A stretch of DNA of 64,000 bases, taken from the NCBI GenBank assembly GCA_963800505.1, contig CAWDBL010000026.1, forward strand, positions 66,786 through 130,785, written 5' to 3'. Below, piece after piece: positions 1 through 10,571 of the stretch. Position numbers and translations under genes: made by a program. Positions within the stretch are counted from its first letter, which is position 1, and the number at the start of each line of letters is the position of its first letter. Below the pieces are notes generated by a model. The model saw only the letters and a program-made list of their open reading frames with translations, made no database searches and was not told the DNA's origin. Origin of the DNA: Fodinibacter sp963800505 (GTDB lineage Bacteria; Actinomycetota; Actinomycetes; Actinomycetales; Dermatophilaceae).

Positions 1-2
1 GC

Positions 3-1100
3 AACACCATCCAGTTCGGAGCGCAGCTCGAGTTCTTCGTCGGCGTCGACGGGTTCTCGATCAGCGGCGACCTCGGCTTCGACGTGCTGGTGCAGTTCGT
101 GCCGTTCCTCATCGATGCCCACATGTGGGGCCGGCTCGCGGTCACGGCGGGTAGCACGGACGTCTGCTCGATCAAGCTGGACCTGCAGCTGCGAGGGCCG
201 ACCCCGTGGTATGCCCACGGCACGGCCAGCATCGGCTTCCTGTTCTTCAGCATCAGCGTGGACGTCGAGGCCACGTTCGGAGGCGCCCACGAGACGAGCA
301 TCCCGGCGCAGCCCGTGCTACCGAAGCTGCTGGACCAGTTCCGCGACCCACTGAACTGGGCCGCCGACCTGTCCGCCTCGGCGTCGGCCGGTGTCACCAT
401 GATGCCGCTGCCCAGCAGCGCCCTCGTGGTGGACGCGGCCGGCCTGCTGTCGGCGCGGCAGAACCTCATTCCGCTCGAGACCGACATCGGCCTCGTCGGC
501 AAGACCCCGCCGAGCGACGTCCAGCGCGTCACGATCACCGGGCTCACGTTCGGCACGACGACACTCGATCCCATCGCTTTCGTGGACGTCTCGGCACCGT
601 TCTCGCCGTCGACGTTCGCGGGGTCCACGAGCACGAACACCGATCTGCTGAAAGCGCCCGCGTTCGAAGACCGCCCGAACGGCATGCAGGCCGTCTCAGG
701 CCAGGAGCTGGAGGCCGACCTCGTGCTGCTGCACCCGCAGTCCTACGAGATGATCGTCATCGACGACCCTGACCCTGGCGCACCGACGCCCCCGGCCGTC
801 CCGGCGAACCCCAAGCTGAGCTTCTCGCAGCTGGTCGCCGGTGGCTCTATCGCCGCGTCGGCTGCGTCGAGGCAGCAGGCGAAGCTCGCCGAACGGGGCA
901 CCGTGCGCCCGGCCACGGTCGCCGAGCCGCTCTTCGCCGTCACGGCCAAGGACTCGCTCGCGCCACTCGGCGCCGACGGGCAGCCGGCGGCCTCCGGCTC
1001 CGTCCTTCTCAGCCGCACCGATGCCGAACAGCGGCTCGCCGCGCTGCCCGTGGACGGACGGCGCTTCCAGATCGTCCCGGAGGTGCAGGTTGGCGTCTGA
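3..1100 (+). CDS. DUF6603-type large protein, C-terminal part (5' end outside window)
   Basis: The reading frame is open from the first full codon of the window, so the gene starts upstream and only its last 365 residues are seen. The segment is rich in alternating hydrophobic and aromatic residues (FGAQLEFFVGVDGFSISGD, WYAHGTASIGFLFFSISVDV), as in the C-terminal region of proteins I associate with DUF6603; that assignment is from memory. A Pro- and Ala-rich stretch near 760-800 separates a C-terminal tail. No membrane segment or sorting signal is visible in this part. It is the first visible gene of a four-gene run: its stop (1098-1100) overlaps the TTG start of the next gene by 11 bp, which implies translational coupling. 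Molecular function is unknown. It could be a structural, beta-rich scaffold, but that is only inference from composition. Confidence 0.6.
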   Translation, partial: NTIQFGAQLEFFVGVDGFSISGDLGFDVLVQFVPFLIDAHMWGRLAVTAGSTDVCSIKLDLQLRGPTPWYAHGTASIGFLFFSISVDVEATFGGAHETSIPAQPVLPKLLDQFRDPLNWAADLSASASAGVTMMPLPSSALVVDAAGLLSARQNLIPLETDIGLVGKTPPSDVQRVTITGLTFGTTTLDPIAFVDVSAPFSPSTFAGSTSTNTDLLKAPAFEDRPNGMQAVSGQELEADLVLLHPQSYEMIVIDDPDPGAPTPPAVPANPKLSFSQLVAGGSIAASAASRQQAKLAERGTVRPATVAEPLFAVTAKDSLAPLGADGQPAASGSVLLSRTDAEQRLAALPVDGRRFQIVPEVQVGV

Positions 1101-4100
1101 ACTGCCCGAGTACAGCTTCCTGCCGTGGTCGCGGCGGGGCATCGCCACGCAGGTGGACCAGGAGGACCACCTGGGCGCGACGCCGAGCGCCGGCCCGAAG
1201 GACCGTGCCACGTTCACGGCATCCATCACCCTGGAGTCCGTTCCGGTGCCGGGCGCCGTCGCGGTCGCTCCGTCCGCTGTCAGCCAGCAGGTGTCGCTCG
1301 TCGGACCGGGGGACGTCAAGAGCTTCCGCCCGGATGCCGTCCTGCGCGTCATGCCGGTCGCCGGTAGCGTCAACGCCAGCCCGGGGGAGCTCGCCCATGT
1401 CGAGTTCTACGACGAGGACTTCCCCTGGCGCTACACCCCCGCTCGGGCGACGGCGGATCACCGGCTGCGCCCGTGGATGGTGCTGGTGGTGCTCGCCGAG
1501 GGCGAGTACACCCTGACGCCCGTGCCCGGGCAGGTCGCGATCCTCACCGTGAACGACACCGCGCCGATGCCGAACCTGCTCGAGACGTGGGCGTGGGCGC
1601 ACGTGCAGGCGCACGGCAACCTCGGCGCCGGCGACGCGGGCGCCTTGCTCGACGCGAAGGTGAACAGTGCTCCCGACCTCGCTCTCTCGCGGCTGATCAG
1701 CCCGCGCCGGCTCGAGCTGAACACGGGCTACCGGGCGTTCGTCGTGCCGGCCATGGAGACGGGCCGGCTCGCGGGCATCGGCTCGCCGGTCACGCCCGGC
1801 ACGATCGCCGCTCAGCAGCCGTCGTGGGGGCAGGGGCAACCGCGCGTGTTCCCCGTGCTGTACGACTGGAGCTTCCGCACCGGCGAGCTGGCGGATTTCG
1901 AGGTGCTCGCCCGGCGACCCAAGGCCTACCGGATCGAGTCGGACGACTTCGGCACCCGTGACCTCGACATCGCCGATCCCGGCGCCGGCATCGAGGTGCC
2001 GGCCGGCACCACCGTCGCCTTCGAGGGTGCGCTCGCCCCGGTCGACTTCGACAGCCGCGTGGACTACCCCACGTCCCCGGGCGCGCCCGTGATCGACCAG
2101 CTGCGCGAGGTCGTCGACCTCGCTGTGGATTTCCGGGACAACGGCGCCGCCGACGACGAGGACCCCATCGTGACGCCGCCCGCGTACGCCCGCAAGCACG
2201 CGGGACTCGCCCGGATCGCGGATGCCACCTCCGCCGACACGCGGTGGGTCGGCGAGCTGAACCTCGATCCGCGCAGCCGCGCGGCCGCGGGGCTCGGTGC
2301 CGAGATCGTCCGCCAGCGCGACGAGGAGTACATGGAGCGCGCCTGGGCGCAGGTCGAGCAGCTGGATGCCGTCAACCAGCGCCTGCGCGAGGCGGATCTC
2401 GCGATGACCGCGAGCGACCGCGTGTATGCCAAGCACATCTCGCACTCCGGCCCCGACCGGATGCTGGGGCTGAGCGCCGGCGTGCAGTCGGCGCTGCGCG
2501 CCGGCGTGTCGGGCGACACGACCATCCGCGGCGCGGTCGACGCGAGCCGCGTTCCCGCCGCCGCCCAGGCGCCGGCGTTCCGGCGGATCACCCGGCCGGC
2601 GCGCCCGCTCATCCGGTCGCTCATCAGCGGGCCGGGGGTGCCCCTCGAGGGCGGGCTGATCGGCCGCCTGAATGCGGACCCGGGTGCCGCGACCGCCGTC
2701 TCGACCGCGCCACCGGCTCCCGATCCCGCGCTCGGCATCGCGTCGCAGGTCGTGCAGACGGCGGTCGACGCGGTGGCGGCGCAGCGTCCTCGCGGCCGCG
2801 ACGTGCTGCCCGTGCTCGCAGGGGACGAAGTCGAGAAGCGCCGGGCGAACGGCACGCTCGCAGGCACGACGCTGGCCGACCTGACGACGGGCGTCGGCCA
2901 GCGGCTCGACACCGCGTTCCCCGCGGCGGACCCCGCGAACGCCGCACTTCGCGCCGAGGCCACCATCATCTCCGGCGCGCTCTCAGGGCTCACGGTCGGA
3001 ACCGGCGACGACCCCACGCTGGTGCAGATGCCGGCAGCGTCCTTCGACGACTACTACGGGTCGACCATCGACGGGAAGAACTACCTCGGCGTCGTGATCA
3101 CCCGCGACACCAGCACGACGTTCACGACCCTTGCTCCCACGGCGGGGTTCGACAACGCGAGCATCTTCGCCGCTGCGATGTCGGACTTCTCGACGCTCGC
3201 GTCGTTGCGGCCGATCCCGGGTCCTGCGGCGGAGCTCTCGGCGCCGGACGCGCTCGCCGCGCAGGTCTCACTCCAGCTGAGACCGCTCGTGGCGATGGTC
3301 GCACGGCTGGCGAAGGTGATCGGAGGCGTCGACGACCTGCCCGACGACATCGCGACCAACCGCAGGCTGACCCAGGTGATGGCCTATCCGACGTTCGACG
3401 ACCCGCTGTTCGAGCCGCTGCGCTTGCTCGGCCAGGACTACATCATCCCCAACATCGCCGACCTTCCCGTGGAGTCGATCGCGCTCATGGTGCCCAACGT
3501 CCGCTTCATCGAGGCGATGCTCGCCGGCGTGAGCACCGAGTTCGCGAGGGAGCTGCTGTGGAACGAGTACCCCACCGACCAGCGCGGGACGTACTTCCGC
3601 AGGTTCTTCGACGCCGCAGACGCGGGTGCGCAGCGCCCGCCGGACATTCCAGAGCTGCACGGCTGGAGGCAGGATCTCGGTGCGAACTCGCCACAGCTGT
3701 CGGGCCTGCTGGTGCTGGTGGTGCGCGCCGAGCTGCTCGTGAAGTTCCCCGACACGATCGTGTTCGCGCAGCGCGGCGCCTACGTCGGCTCGGGCGCCGG
3801 CCGACGTCGCACGCTCGACCAGTCCGGCGAGATCCGGTACCCCGTGATCCGCGGCGGACTCGACCCCGACATCTCCCTGTACGGGTTCGAGATGACACCC
3901 GACGAGGCAGCGGGCGACGACACCGACGCCGGCTTCTTCTTCTGCTTCATGGAACGGCCCGGCAAGCTGCGCTTCGGGCTCGACCTCGACGAGGACCCGA
4001 CCACCGCCCCGCCGCCGTTGGCCAGCTGGGACGACCTGAACTGGAAGCATCTCCAGCCCGTCGCGGGTGCGACGCCCAGCCAGGTGCTCGTGACGGCCAA

Positions 4101-4230
4101 TGCGGCCCTCACGCCGACGACCGGTGGCCTGCCGGCGTGGGGTCTCACCTCGGCCCACATGGCGTCGATCCTCAGCCAGAACCCGGTGTGGCTCGCACGG
4201 CACGCCACCGACATGTTGCCCGTCGATTGA
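1090..4230 (+). CDS. Conserved large protein of unknown function (1046 aa), second gene of the giant-protein cassette
   Basis: The frame is open much further upstream, but the TTG at 1090 is chosen because a GGAGGT ribosome site lies at 1078-1083 and the earlier frame lies inside the preceding gene. The protein begins ASELPEYSFLPWSRRG. Recognisable blocks are RLRPWMVLVVLAEGEY near residues 125-140, DTRWVGELNLDPRSRAAAG near 380, IVRQRDEEYMERAWAQVEQL near 405, FPDTIVFAQRGAY near 885, ERPGKLRFGLDLDEDP near 955 and SWDDLNWKHLQPV near 978. I recall similar blocks in uncharacterised proteins encoded beside DUF6603 genes in unrelated bacteria, but know of no assigned activity. There is no signal peptide, transmembrane helix or classic catalytic motif. 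A good ribosome site (AGGAGG, 4236-4241) separates it from the next gene by only 23 bp, so the two are surely co-transcribed. Confidence 0.75.
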   Translation: MASELPEYSFLPWSRRGIATQVDQEDHLGATPSAGPKDRATFTASITLESVPVPGAVAVAPSAVSQQVSLVGPGDVKSFRPDAVLRVMPVAGSVNASPGELAHVEFYDEDFPWRYTPARATADHRLRPWMVLVVLAEGEYTLTPVPGQVAILTVNDTAPMPNLLETWAWAHVQAHGNLGAGDAGALLDAKVNSAPDLALSRLISPRRLELNTGYRAFVVPAMETGRLAGIGSPVTPGTIAAQQPSWGQGQPRVFPVLYDWSFRTGELADFEVLARRPKAYRIESDDFGTRDLDIADPGAGIEVPAGTTVAFEGALAPVDFDSRVDYPTSPGAPVIDQLREVVDLAVDFRDNGAADDEDPIVTPPAYARKHAGLARIADATSADTRWVGELNLDPRSRAAAGLGAEIVRQRDEEYMERAWAQVEQLDAVNQRLREADLAMTASDRVYAKHISHSGPDRMLGLSAGVQSALRAGVSGDTTIRGAVDASRVPAAAQAPAFRRITRPARPLIRSLISGPGVPLEGGLIGRLNADPGAATAVSTAPPAPDPALGIASQVVQTAVDAVAAQRPRGRDVLPVLAGDEVEKRRANGTLAGTTLADLTTGVGQRLDTAFPAADPANAALRAEATIISGALSGLTVGTGDDPTLVQMPAASFDDYYGSTIDGKNYLGVVITRDTSTTFTTLAPTAGFDNASIFAAAMSDFSTLASLRPIPGPAAELSAPDALAAQVSLQLRPLVAMVARLAKVIGGVDDLPDDIATNRRLTQVMAYPTFDDPLFEPLRLLGQDYIIPNIADLPVESIALMVPNVRFIEAMLAGVSTEFARELLWNEYPTDQRGTYFRRFFDAADAGAQRPPDIPELHGWRQDLGANSPQLSGLLVLVVRAELLVKFPDTIVFAQRGAYVGSGAGRRRTLDQSGEIRYPVIRGGLDPDISLYGFEMTPDEAAGDDTDAGFFFCFMERPGKLRFGLDLDEDPTTAPPPLASWDDLNWKHLQPVAGATPSQVLVTANAALTPTTGGLPAWGLTSAHMASILSQNPVWLARHATDMLPVD

Positions 4231-4253
4231 CGCGAGAGGAGGCCGAGCACGCG

Positions 4254-7200
4254 ATGAACATGAGCACCGTCGACTGGTCGACGTTGACGACCGACCCCGA
4301 TACTGCGGCCGCAGTGACCGCGCTCGGCGCCCTCGCATCCGGCTTCGACACGCAGGTGCCGGCGGTGCTGATCCCGGTGCGGGTCGAGACCCGATTCACG
4401 ACGGCCGAGGTGCCCGACGCGACCGACCACCTCGGGGACCTGCTCGACCTGCTGGGCCAGCTCGACGGCATCCTGCGGCGGCTGCGCGACCGCCCCTACG
4501 CGACCAGGCTCGTCGGCAACGTCAAGGAGAAGGCGAAGCTCAAGTCCGTGGTGGAGGCGCCGCTGTACGAGGCGACCGAAGCCGACCTCACGGCGCTCGC
4601 GGCGGTGCTCCATGCACTGCGCGTCCAGCTCGAGCAGCCGATCCTCACCGGAACCCCCGCCCAGCAGAAGGGCCTGGCACGAGCGGTCGCCGTCGTGTCG
4701 GCGGACTTCGACGCCGCTCGGACGGCGCTCGCCGCGCTGCGGTCGGGCTACCAGCGCGAGCGGCTCACAGCTCGGCTCGACACGTTGCATGCCGCGGCCG
4801 ACGCCGTGCTGGCAACCATCAGGACCCGCGTCACGCCGACGCTGAAGCTCGTCGCCGATCTCGGCGTCCGGACGGGCGCGCAGGCCGCACGCGGGCTGGG
4901 TCGCACGCCTGCGGGGCGTCTGCTGCGCCCCGACCTGCTGGGCGCCCGGGATGCCGCGCTGGACCCCGGCGGCACAGCGGCGCGGCCGGCGCCACGGGTG
5001 GTGATCGACGACGGCACGAGCGCCCAGGCCCTCGGTGCCGGGCACGTCGTCCGGCTCGACCGGTCTGCGCTCGCGGCCTCGGCCGAGGCTGCGCAGCTCA
5101 TCGCCGACAGACTCGCGGATCCTCGGGCCGCGCTCGACCCGGACCTGCACGCCGCCGCTGCGGGAATAGCCGTGCTGCCGGGGGCGATGAAGGCCGATCT
5201 GCTCGCGAAGCTCGACATGGCCGCCACCCGCCTCGGCGCCGCCGAGCTGCGCGCCGAGATCGAGGCCACCCCGAGCGACCGGCCGGACCTCGACAAGCGG
5301 GTGCCCGGCCGCACCGCATCCACCGTGTTCGCGATCACGGCTGGGACGAAGACGGTCCATCAGCTGCTTGTCCGCGTCTACCCCGACCCGGTGGCCGTCG
5401 ACAGCCACGAAGAGGACCTCACCGATACCGAGCGCGCCGACGCGACGGCATTCTGGGTGGCGACGACAGCCGCGGGCACCGACGAGGAACTGCGCAAGGG
5501 CGCCTGGCGCGCACTCTGCATCGGGCGCAGCACCCGGCGAGCCGCGTGGATCGCCCGGGTGACGGAGCCGGCCGAGCCCGCGGACACGTCCCCGACGGCG
5601 GGAGCGCTCGCCGCAACGAGCATCAACGACGCGATCACGGTGCTCGAGAAGCGGCTCGCCGAGCTCGACGGCGGCATCGCGAGGCCGCCCCGGGAGCTGC
5701 TCGAGCGTCGCGGTCTGCCTCTCGATCCCGTTCGCCCCAGGCCGGGGCCGGTGCGCCCTCCCCTGCCGAGACCGACGACGGCTCTTCCTCCGCGGCAGCT
5801 CGCCCGCATCGACAAGGCGCTGCAGTCGCTGCAGTCCTCCGTCGATGCGGCGGATGCGCTGCCGGAGGCGTCGATCGAGCCCATCGCGGCTCGGCTGAAG
5901 ACGTCGGCGGCGGCGGTCGAGGGTCTCCCGCAGGTGTTCAGCAACCTCCCGCCCGACTGGGCGCAACTGCTCGGCGACCTCCTGGAGCGGATCCCGCGGA
6001 TTCCCGTGGAACCCCCGCCGACGCACACGATCCCCGACGTCGGCACGAGGACGGGCACGTGGACCCGGGCGGCATCGTCCACCGTGCTTCCCGACAGGTT
6101 CGCCGTCTTCACCGTCACGGGCGGCAAGGCCGGCAAGGTCGCCGCCGGACGGTCCATCCCGCACGACCTCAAGCTCGGGCTCGACCCGGCCAGCGACACG
6201 TTCAGCCTCGACGACGACGGCAACCTCGTGGTCCCCGACTCCATCAAGTGGATGACCGACTTCGACGAGGCGGAGAGGATGGGGATGGCGCTGCGCCTGA
6301 CCCTCACCTCGCAGGAGGCGGCGCGCGGCGTCGACGAGCTCCTCGTCCTCGGCCTCTCGAACGGCGACGCGGCAGACGGCGAGGCGCGGCTGTCGGGCAT
6401 GCTCGACGCGCACCACTACACCGCGCAGGGCCTGTCCCTGCTGCCCATCGGAACGCCGACCAACAACACGGAGGACGAGCAGGCCGGGCACTCCAGCGCG
6501 GACGATCCCCTCACCGCCTACCCGATCGAGCGGGGACCTTCGCTGGCCGGCGCCACGAGCGACTCCGACGGCTCCCGCCTCGCGGCCGCGCTCGGGATCG
6601 ATGCCGACGTGGTCGCCCACGTCAAGGGCGCCGACGGGACGGATGCCAGGGACTCGCTGCTGGCCAACCGTGTGCTCTATCCCGGCACGATCGGTCACGC
6701 GCTGGAGGAGCTGGCGTCCGGCCTCGTCAGCCGCGACGCGCGCGACCGCCTGCGCGCCTACGCGCTCGGCGACGTCTCGGCACGCGGGCTGCTCCCGGCC
6801 CTCCGGGTCGACGACGAGCCGTACGCCCTGCTCCCAGCGGTCGCCCTCAGCCGGTTCCGGCCCGACCTGCGCGACCCCGGTGCCCACGCGGCGCCGCCCG
6901 CCCAGCGCGCGAGGCAGCAGAAGTTCGAGGACACCCTGCTCGAGCTGTTCCGCCGGCTGCACGAGGACTGGTCGGGCATCCGGGTCGGGGCCGACGGCCG
7001 GCCGGGTGTCAGGCATGCGCACAGCCCGGAGGTGGGGCAGACCGGGTTCGACGCACAGCAGCACTTCCTGGGGATGCTCGGCCTGGAGTCCTCGTCCGTG
7101 GGTTCGAGCTATCGGTTCTCGGTCAACGTCGCCGACCGCGGTGGGGTGCGCGGCGAGCCCGACCTCGGGCTGAACTTCGGCATCCCGCCCGCCGACGGAT

Positions 7201-10200
7201 CGACCCCGAACACCGCCGCCGAGTTCGGACCGTTCGCCCTCATGGAGCACCTCGAGAGCGTCCTTCGCCTGGCCTTCGCACTGCCTCCCGCATCCGTACC
7301 ACGTGATCCCGGGACCGGCACAGCGTCGACGGACTGGCAGCCGGTGCTGGAGCGGATCGAGACGTCCCGCGCGTACGGCCTGCGCCTGTTGACGGGGCTC
7401 CGGCCCCTGCAGGGTGCGGTGTCCGCAGCCCCCGTCGGTGCGACGCCCGGCACCGGCAGCTGGATCCTGAGCCTGCTCGACCGGACCCTGCCCGACCTCA
7501 GGGGGCGCACCGAGCAGGACATCGCGAACGTCGGCCTGGCCGAGCTGCTGGTGCGGCACGCGCTGCTCGCCGAGGCGCGCCGCACGGCGGCCGGCATCCT
7601 CGTCTCCCGGGGCATGATGACGGAGCAGGCGCTGTCGATCCTCGGCACGTCGAGCCTGTACCAGACCTGGTCCAGCGGCATGATCTCGCGCACCTCGGCC
7701 TGGGGGCTTCTGTTCGCCACGGTGAACGACCTCGCGGCGTTGAGCGACAGCGGCGCCCCCGTGCCCGCCGACCTGGACGGCCGCACGATGGCCCAGGTCC
7801 TCGCTTCGCCTCTCCCGGCCGTCATGACCGAGCACCGCAGCGCCGTCACGGCGTTCGCGCAGCTGCCCGCCGACCGCATGACGGCGCTGACCCGGGAGCA
7901 CCTCGATCTGTGCAGCTACCGCCTCGACGCGTGGGTCGGCGGGCTCGCGAACCGACGGCTGCGCACGCTGCGCGCAGCTCGTCCGCGGGGCGCGCAGGTC
8001 GGCGCGTACGGCTGGGTCGAGAACCTCACGCCGAGCCCGGCCAGGGGCGCGGCGACCGGTGTGCCGCCTGCCCTGGCGGGTCTCCCGGGCCGGCCGCTCA
8101 GTCCCGACCCGTCGGCAGAGGGCTTCATCCAGACCCCGTCGCCCACGCACGCCGTCACGGCGGCGATCCTGCGCGCGGCCTACCGGTCGCAGACGGCGGA
8201 GGGGTCGTTCGGCAACGAGATGTCGGTCAACCTGTCGTCCGACCGCGTGCGGGTCGCGCTGTCGCTCATCGACGGCGTCCGCGCCGGCAACGACCTCGGA
8301 GCGCTGCTGGGCTACCGGCTCGAGCGGTTCCTCCACGAGTACTACGCCCGACCGGACACGCCACACGTGGTCGAGCTCGACGCCACGATCTTCCCCCTGC
8401 GGCGCGCCTATCCGACCGTCGCGGCCGTCAACCCGTCGGCCGCCGCGGTGACCGAGCCGACGCGCTACGTGGTCGACGGGCTCGCACTGGTGCGCGCGAT
8501 CCTGGACTGGATCGAGGCGAACGACCCCGATGCCGAGGGCACCCTGTTCCAGACGCTCATGGCGCATCCGGGCGGGCACCCGTGGGGCACCCAGCGGGAC
8601 GCGCTTCCGGATCCCCTCACGCCCCAGCTCGCCGGGGTGCTCCAGGGCATCGACTCGATCGCCGACGCGCTCGACGCGCTCGGCGACCTCACCACGAGCG
8701 AGACCGTGCACCAGCTGGTGCGCGGCAATCACGCCCGGGCAGCGGCTGTGCTCGCAGCCCTGTCGGAGGGCACTGCGATCCCGCATCCCGAAGTCGTCGA
8801 CACGCCGCGCACCGGCCTGCCGGTGAGCCACACACTCATCCTGCAGCTGCCGGTCGTCCCCTCCGACCCGCCCACCGGGCCCGACGGATGGGATGCCGTG
8901 CCGATGAGTGCGCGCGCGGCGCTCGAACCCGCGGTCAACCACTGGCTGGGAGGGCTGCTGGGCGATCCGGCTGCGACACGGATCCGGCTGAGCTCCGACG
9001 GCCTCGCTCCCGGGACGGCCCTTCCCGAGGTGTCGCTCGCCGAGCTCGGCCTGCAGCCGCTCGACCTCGTCGCGATGCTCGCCGACGGGTTCGACACGGC
9101 CGTGGGCACCCTCACCGCCCGGGTGCTCGACCAGCTGCGCCCGCCTGACCTGCCTCCTGACCAGCCGGGCGTGGTGGTCGCCGACGGCCCGCAGACGACG
9201 GCGACCGACTCGTGGCGCATCGAGTCCGGGCGGGCGCCGGCGTGGGGACCCGGCATCCGGAGCATCACGGACGTCGGCCCGCTGCTGGAAGCTGCGGTCG
9301 ACCTGCTCGGCACGGCGAAGCCCGCCCAGGCGTCGGACTACGCCGCGCCCGAGTTCACCGCGACCGCGGGTGACGGCATCGATGTGGAGGACCTGTCGCT
9401 GCGGGTGCAGCGGCTGCTGGACGGCGCCACCGCCGACGCTCTCACGCTGGCACAGCTGCTCAGCGAGGCGGCTGCGCCCGACCCCACGGTGCTCGACGGC
9501 GACCCGGCCGGGTGGCTCGGCGCGCTGCGGAAGCGTGTGCCGGCGGATCCGGCATCCGAGCATCCGAGCGCCTGGCTGCCGACACTCGACGTCACGACGG
9601 GCTCGCCCACCGACGTGGCTGCCAGGCTCGCGCGACTCGACGCCTTCTGGGGCGGTCGTGAGGCGTGGCGCGCGGCGGCGCAGGCGGCGCAGGCCTACGG
9701 CATCCGGATCGGCCTGCCCCGCCGTTACCTGTCGCGGATCCAGGTGAGCACCGAGCTGCTGCAGTCGACCGAGGTCGCCTTCCTCGACCTTGCACAGCGA
9801 TGCCGCACGGCATCCGCCACCCTTGCCGCCACACCGGACCCCAGGCCCGCGAGCGTCTGGATGCAGGCAGCCAAGGACCTGCTCGGTGATGGGCTCACGC
9901 TCATCCCCCGCGTGGGACTGGACCCGGTGCGCGCTGACCTGCAGACGGCGCTCGACGCGGACCTCGTGGCTCCGCACGAGCTGGACGGGTGGCTCGAGGG
10001 TGCGGCGGCGGTGCGGCGCGGCGCAGCCGACCTGGCGGACGTACAGGTGCTGGCCGAGGCGCTGGGGCGCGACCCGGTCAGCGGTTCCGTCGCCCAGCTG
10101 CCCCACGACGACACCGATCCGTGGCTCGGCGGACCGCTGCCGGACCCGACCCTCCTCACGGGCAAGGTGAGCGTCGTGATCTTCGGCGCGGGCGAGCTGC

Positions 10201-10562
10201 CGGCAGTGGGCGCCACCGGAACCGCGCTGCTCGTGGACGAGTGGAGCGAGTCCGTGCCGTACCGGGAGGAGATGACCGGCGTCGCACTGCACTACGACCA
10301 GCCGGATGCGACGGCGCCCCAGGCGATCCTGCTCGCGGTTCCCCCCGTGCGCGACCAGGCATGGACCCTCACCGACTTCGCGGCGACCCTGCACGACACC
10401 CTCGAGCTCGCCCGCAACCGCATGGTCGAGGTCGAGCACATCGGCGCGAGCCGGTACGGGCAGCTGCTGCCGCTGCTCGTCGGCGAGGTCGTGCCGCACG
10501 CCTCCGGCACCGCTGTCGCGGGCGACCGCGTCATCCTCGACTTCCACCAGAACAATTCCTAG
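4254..10562 (+). CDS. Giant conserved protein of unknown function (2102 aa), core of the cassette
   Basis: Start ATG 4254 follows AGGAGG at 4236-4241; a second ATG two codons later is less well spaced. It is the largest gene in the window. The N terminus carries PAVLIPVRVETRFTTAEVPD (about residues 37-56). A helical Ala/Arg-rich region follows to about residue 640. In the middle are a nucleotide-free-looking block DELLVLGLSNGDAADGEARL (about 695), LLPIGTPTNNTEDEQAGHS (about 728) and FRRLHEDWSGIRVGADGRPG (about 900). The C terminus has LLVDEWSESVPYREEMTGV and ALHYDQPDATAPQAILLAVP (about residues 1990-2035), then the conserved-looking ending GDRVILDFHQNN. There is no signal peptide or membrane span. 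I recall these blocks as conserved among uncharacterised giant proteins, not as a named domain. The last nine bases before the next start hold its ribosome site. Function cannot be given; a cytoplasmic scaffold or multi-domain assembly factor is speculation. Confidence 0.75.
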   Translation: MNMSTVDWSTLTTDPDTAAAVTALGALASGFDTQVPAVLIPVRVETRFTTAEVPDATDHLGDLLDLLGQLDGILRRLRDRPYATRLVGNVKEKAKLKSVVEAPLYEATEADLTALAAVLHALRVQLEQPILTGTPAQQKGLARAVAVVSADFDAARTALAALRSGYQRERLTARLDTLHAAADAVLATIRTRVTPTLKLVADLGVRTGAQAARGLGRTPAGRLLRPDLLGARDAALDPGGTAARPAPRVVIDDGTSAQALGAGHVVRLDRSALAASAEAAQLIADRLADPRAALDPDLHAAAAGIAVLPGAMKADLLAKLDMAATRLGAAELRAEIEATPSDRPDLDKRVPGRTASTVFAITAGTKTVHQLLVRVYPDPVAVDSHEEDLTDTERADATAFWVATTAAGTDEELRKGAWRALCIGRSTRRAAWIARVTEPAEPADTSPTAGALAATSINDAITVLEKRLAELDGGIARPPRELLERRGLPLDPVRPRPGPVRPPLPRPTTALPPRQLARIDKALQSLQSSVDAADALPEASIEPIAARLKTSAAAVEGLPQVFSNLPPDWAQLLGDLLERIPRIPVEPPPTHTIPDVGTRTGTWTRAASSTVLPDRFAVFTVTGGKAGKVAAGRSIPHDLKLGLDPASDTFSLDDDGNLVVPDSIKWMTDFDEAERMGMALRLTLTSQEAARGVDELLVLGLSNGDAADGEARLSGMLDAHHYTAQGLSLLPIGTPTNNTEDEQAGHSSADDPLTAYPIERGPSLAGATSDSDGSRLAAALGIDADVVAHVKGADGTDARDSLLANRVLYPGTIGHALEELASGLVSRDARDRLRAYALGDVSARGLLPALRVDDEPYALLPAVALSRFRPDLRDPGAHAAPPAQRARQQKFEDTLLELFRRLHEDWSGIRVGADGRPGVRHAHSPEVGQTGFDAQQHFLGMLGLESSSVGSSYRFSVNVADRGGVRGEPDLGLNFGIPPADGSTPNTAAEFGPFALMEHLESVLRLAFALPPASVPRDPGTGTASTDWQPVLERIETSRAYGLRLLTGLRPLQGAVSAAPVGATPGTGSWILSLLDRTLPDLRGRTEQDIANVGLAELLVRHALLAEARRTAAGILVSRGMMTEQALSILGTSSLYQTWSSGMISRTSAWGLLFATVNDLAALSDSGAPVPADLDGRTMAQVLASPLPAVMTEHRSAVTAFAQLPADRMTALTREHLDLCSYRLDAWVGGLANRRLRTLRAARPRGAQVGAYGWVENLTPSPARGAATGVPPALAGLPGRPLSPDPSAEGFIQTPSPTHAVTAAILRAAYRSQTAEGSFGNEMSVNLSSDRVRVALSLIDGVRAGNDLGALLGYRLERFLHEYYARPDTPHVVELDATIFPLRRAYPTVAAVNPSAAAVTEPTRYVVDGLALVRAILDWIEANDPDAEGTLFQTLMAHPGGHPWGTQRDALPDPLTPQLAGVLQGIDSIADALDALGDLTTSETVHQLVRGNHARAAAVLAALSEGTAIPHPEVVDTPRTGLPVSHTLILQLPVVPSDPPTGPDGWDAVPMSARAALEPAVNHWLGGLLGDPAATRIRLSSDGLAPGTALPEVSLAELGLQPLDLVAMLADGFDTAVGTLTARVLDQLRPPDLPPDQPGVVVADGPQTTATDSWRIESGRAPAWGPGIRSITDVGPLLEAAVDLLGTAKPAQASDYAAPEFTATAGDGIDVEDLSLRVQRLLDGATADALTLAQLLSEAAAPDPTVLDGDPAGWLGALRKRVPADPASEHPSAWLPTLDVTTGSPTDVAARLARLDAFWGGREAWRAAAQAAQAYGIRIGLPRRYLSRIQVSTELLQSTEVAFLDLAQRCRTASATLAATPDPRPASVWMQAAKDLLGDGLTLIPRVGLDPVRADLQTALDADLVAPHELDGWLEGAAAVRRGAADLADVQVLAEALGRDPVSGSVAQLPHDDTDPWLGGPLPDPTLLTGKVSVVIFGAGELPAVGATGTALLVDEWSESVPYREEMTGVALHYDQPDATAPQAILLAVPPVRDQAWTLTDFAATLHDTLELARNRMVEVEHIGASRYGQLLPLLVGEVVPHASGTAVAGDRVILDFHQNNS

Positions 10563-10571
10563 GGACGTGTG

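Noticed and set aside
3780..10547. Very long minus-strand open frame opposite the giant cassette genes
   Set aside because: It has no conserved motif, is Arg/Gly-rich as expected for an antisense frame in GC-rich DNA, and lies across real genes with ribosome sites on the other strand.
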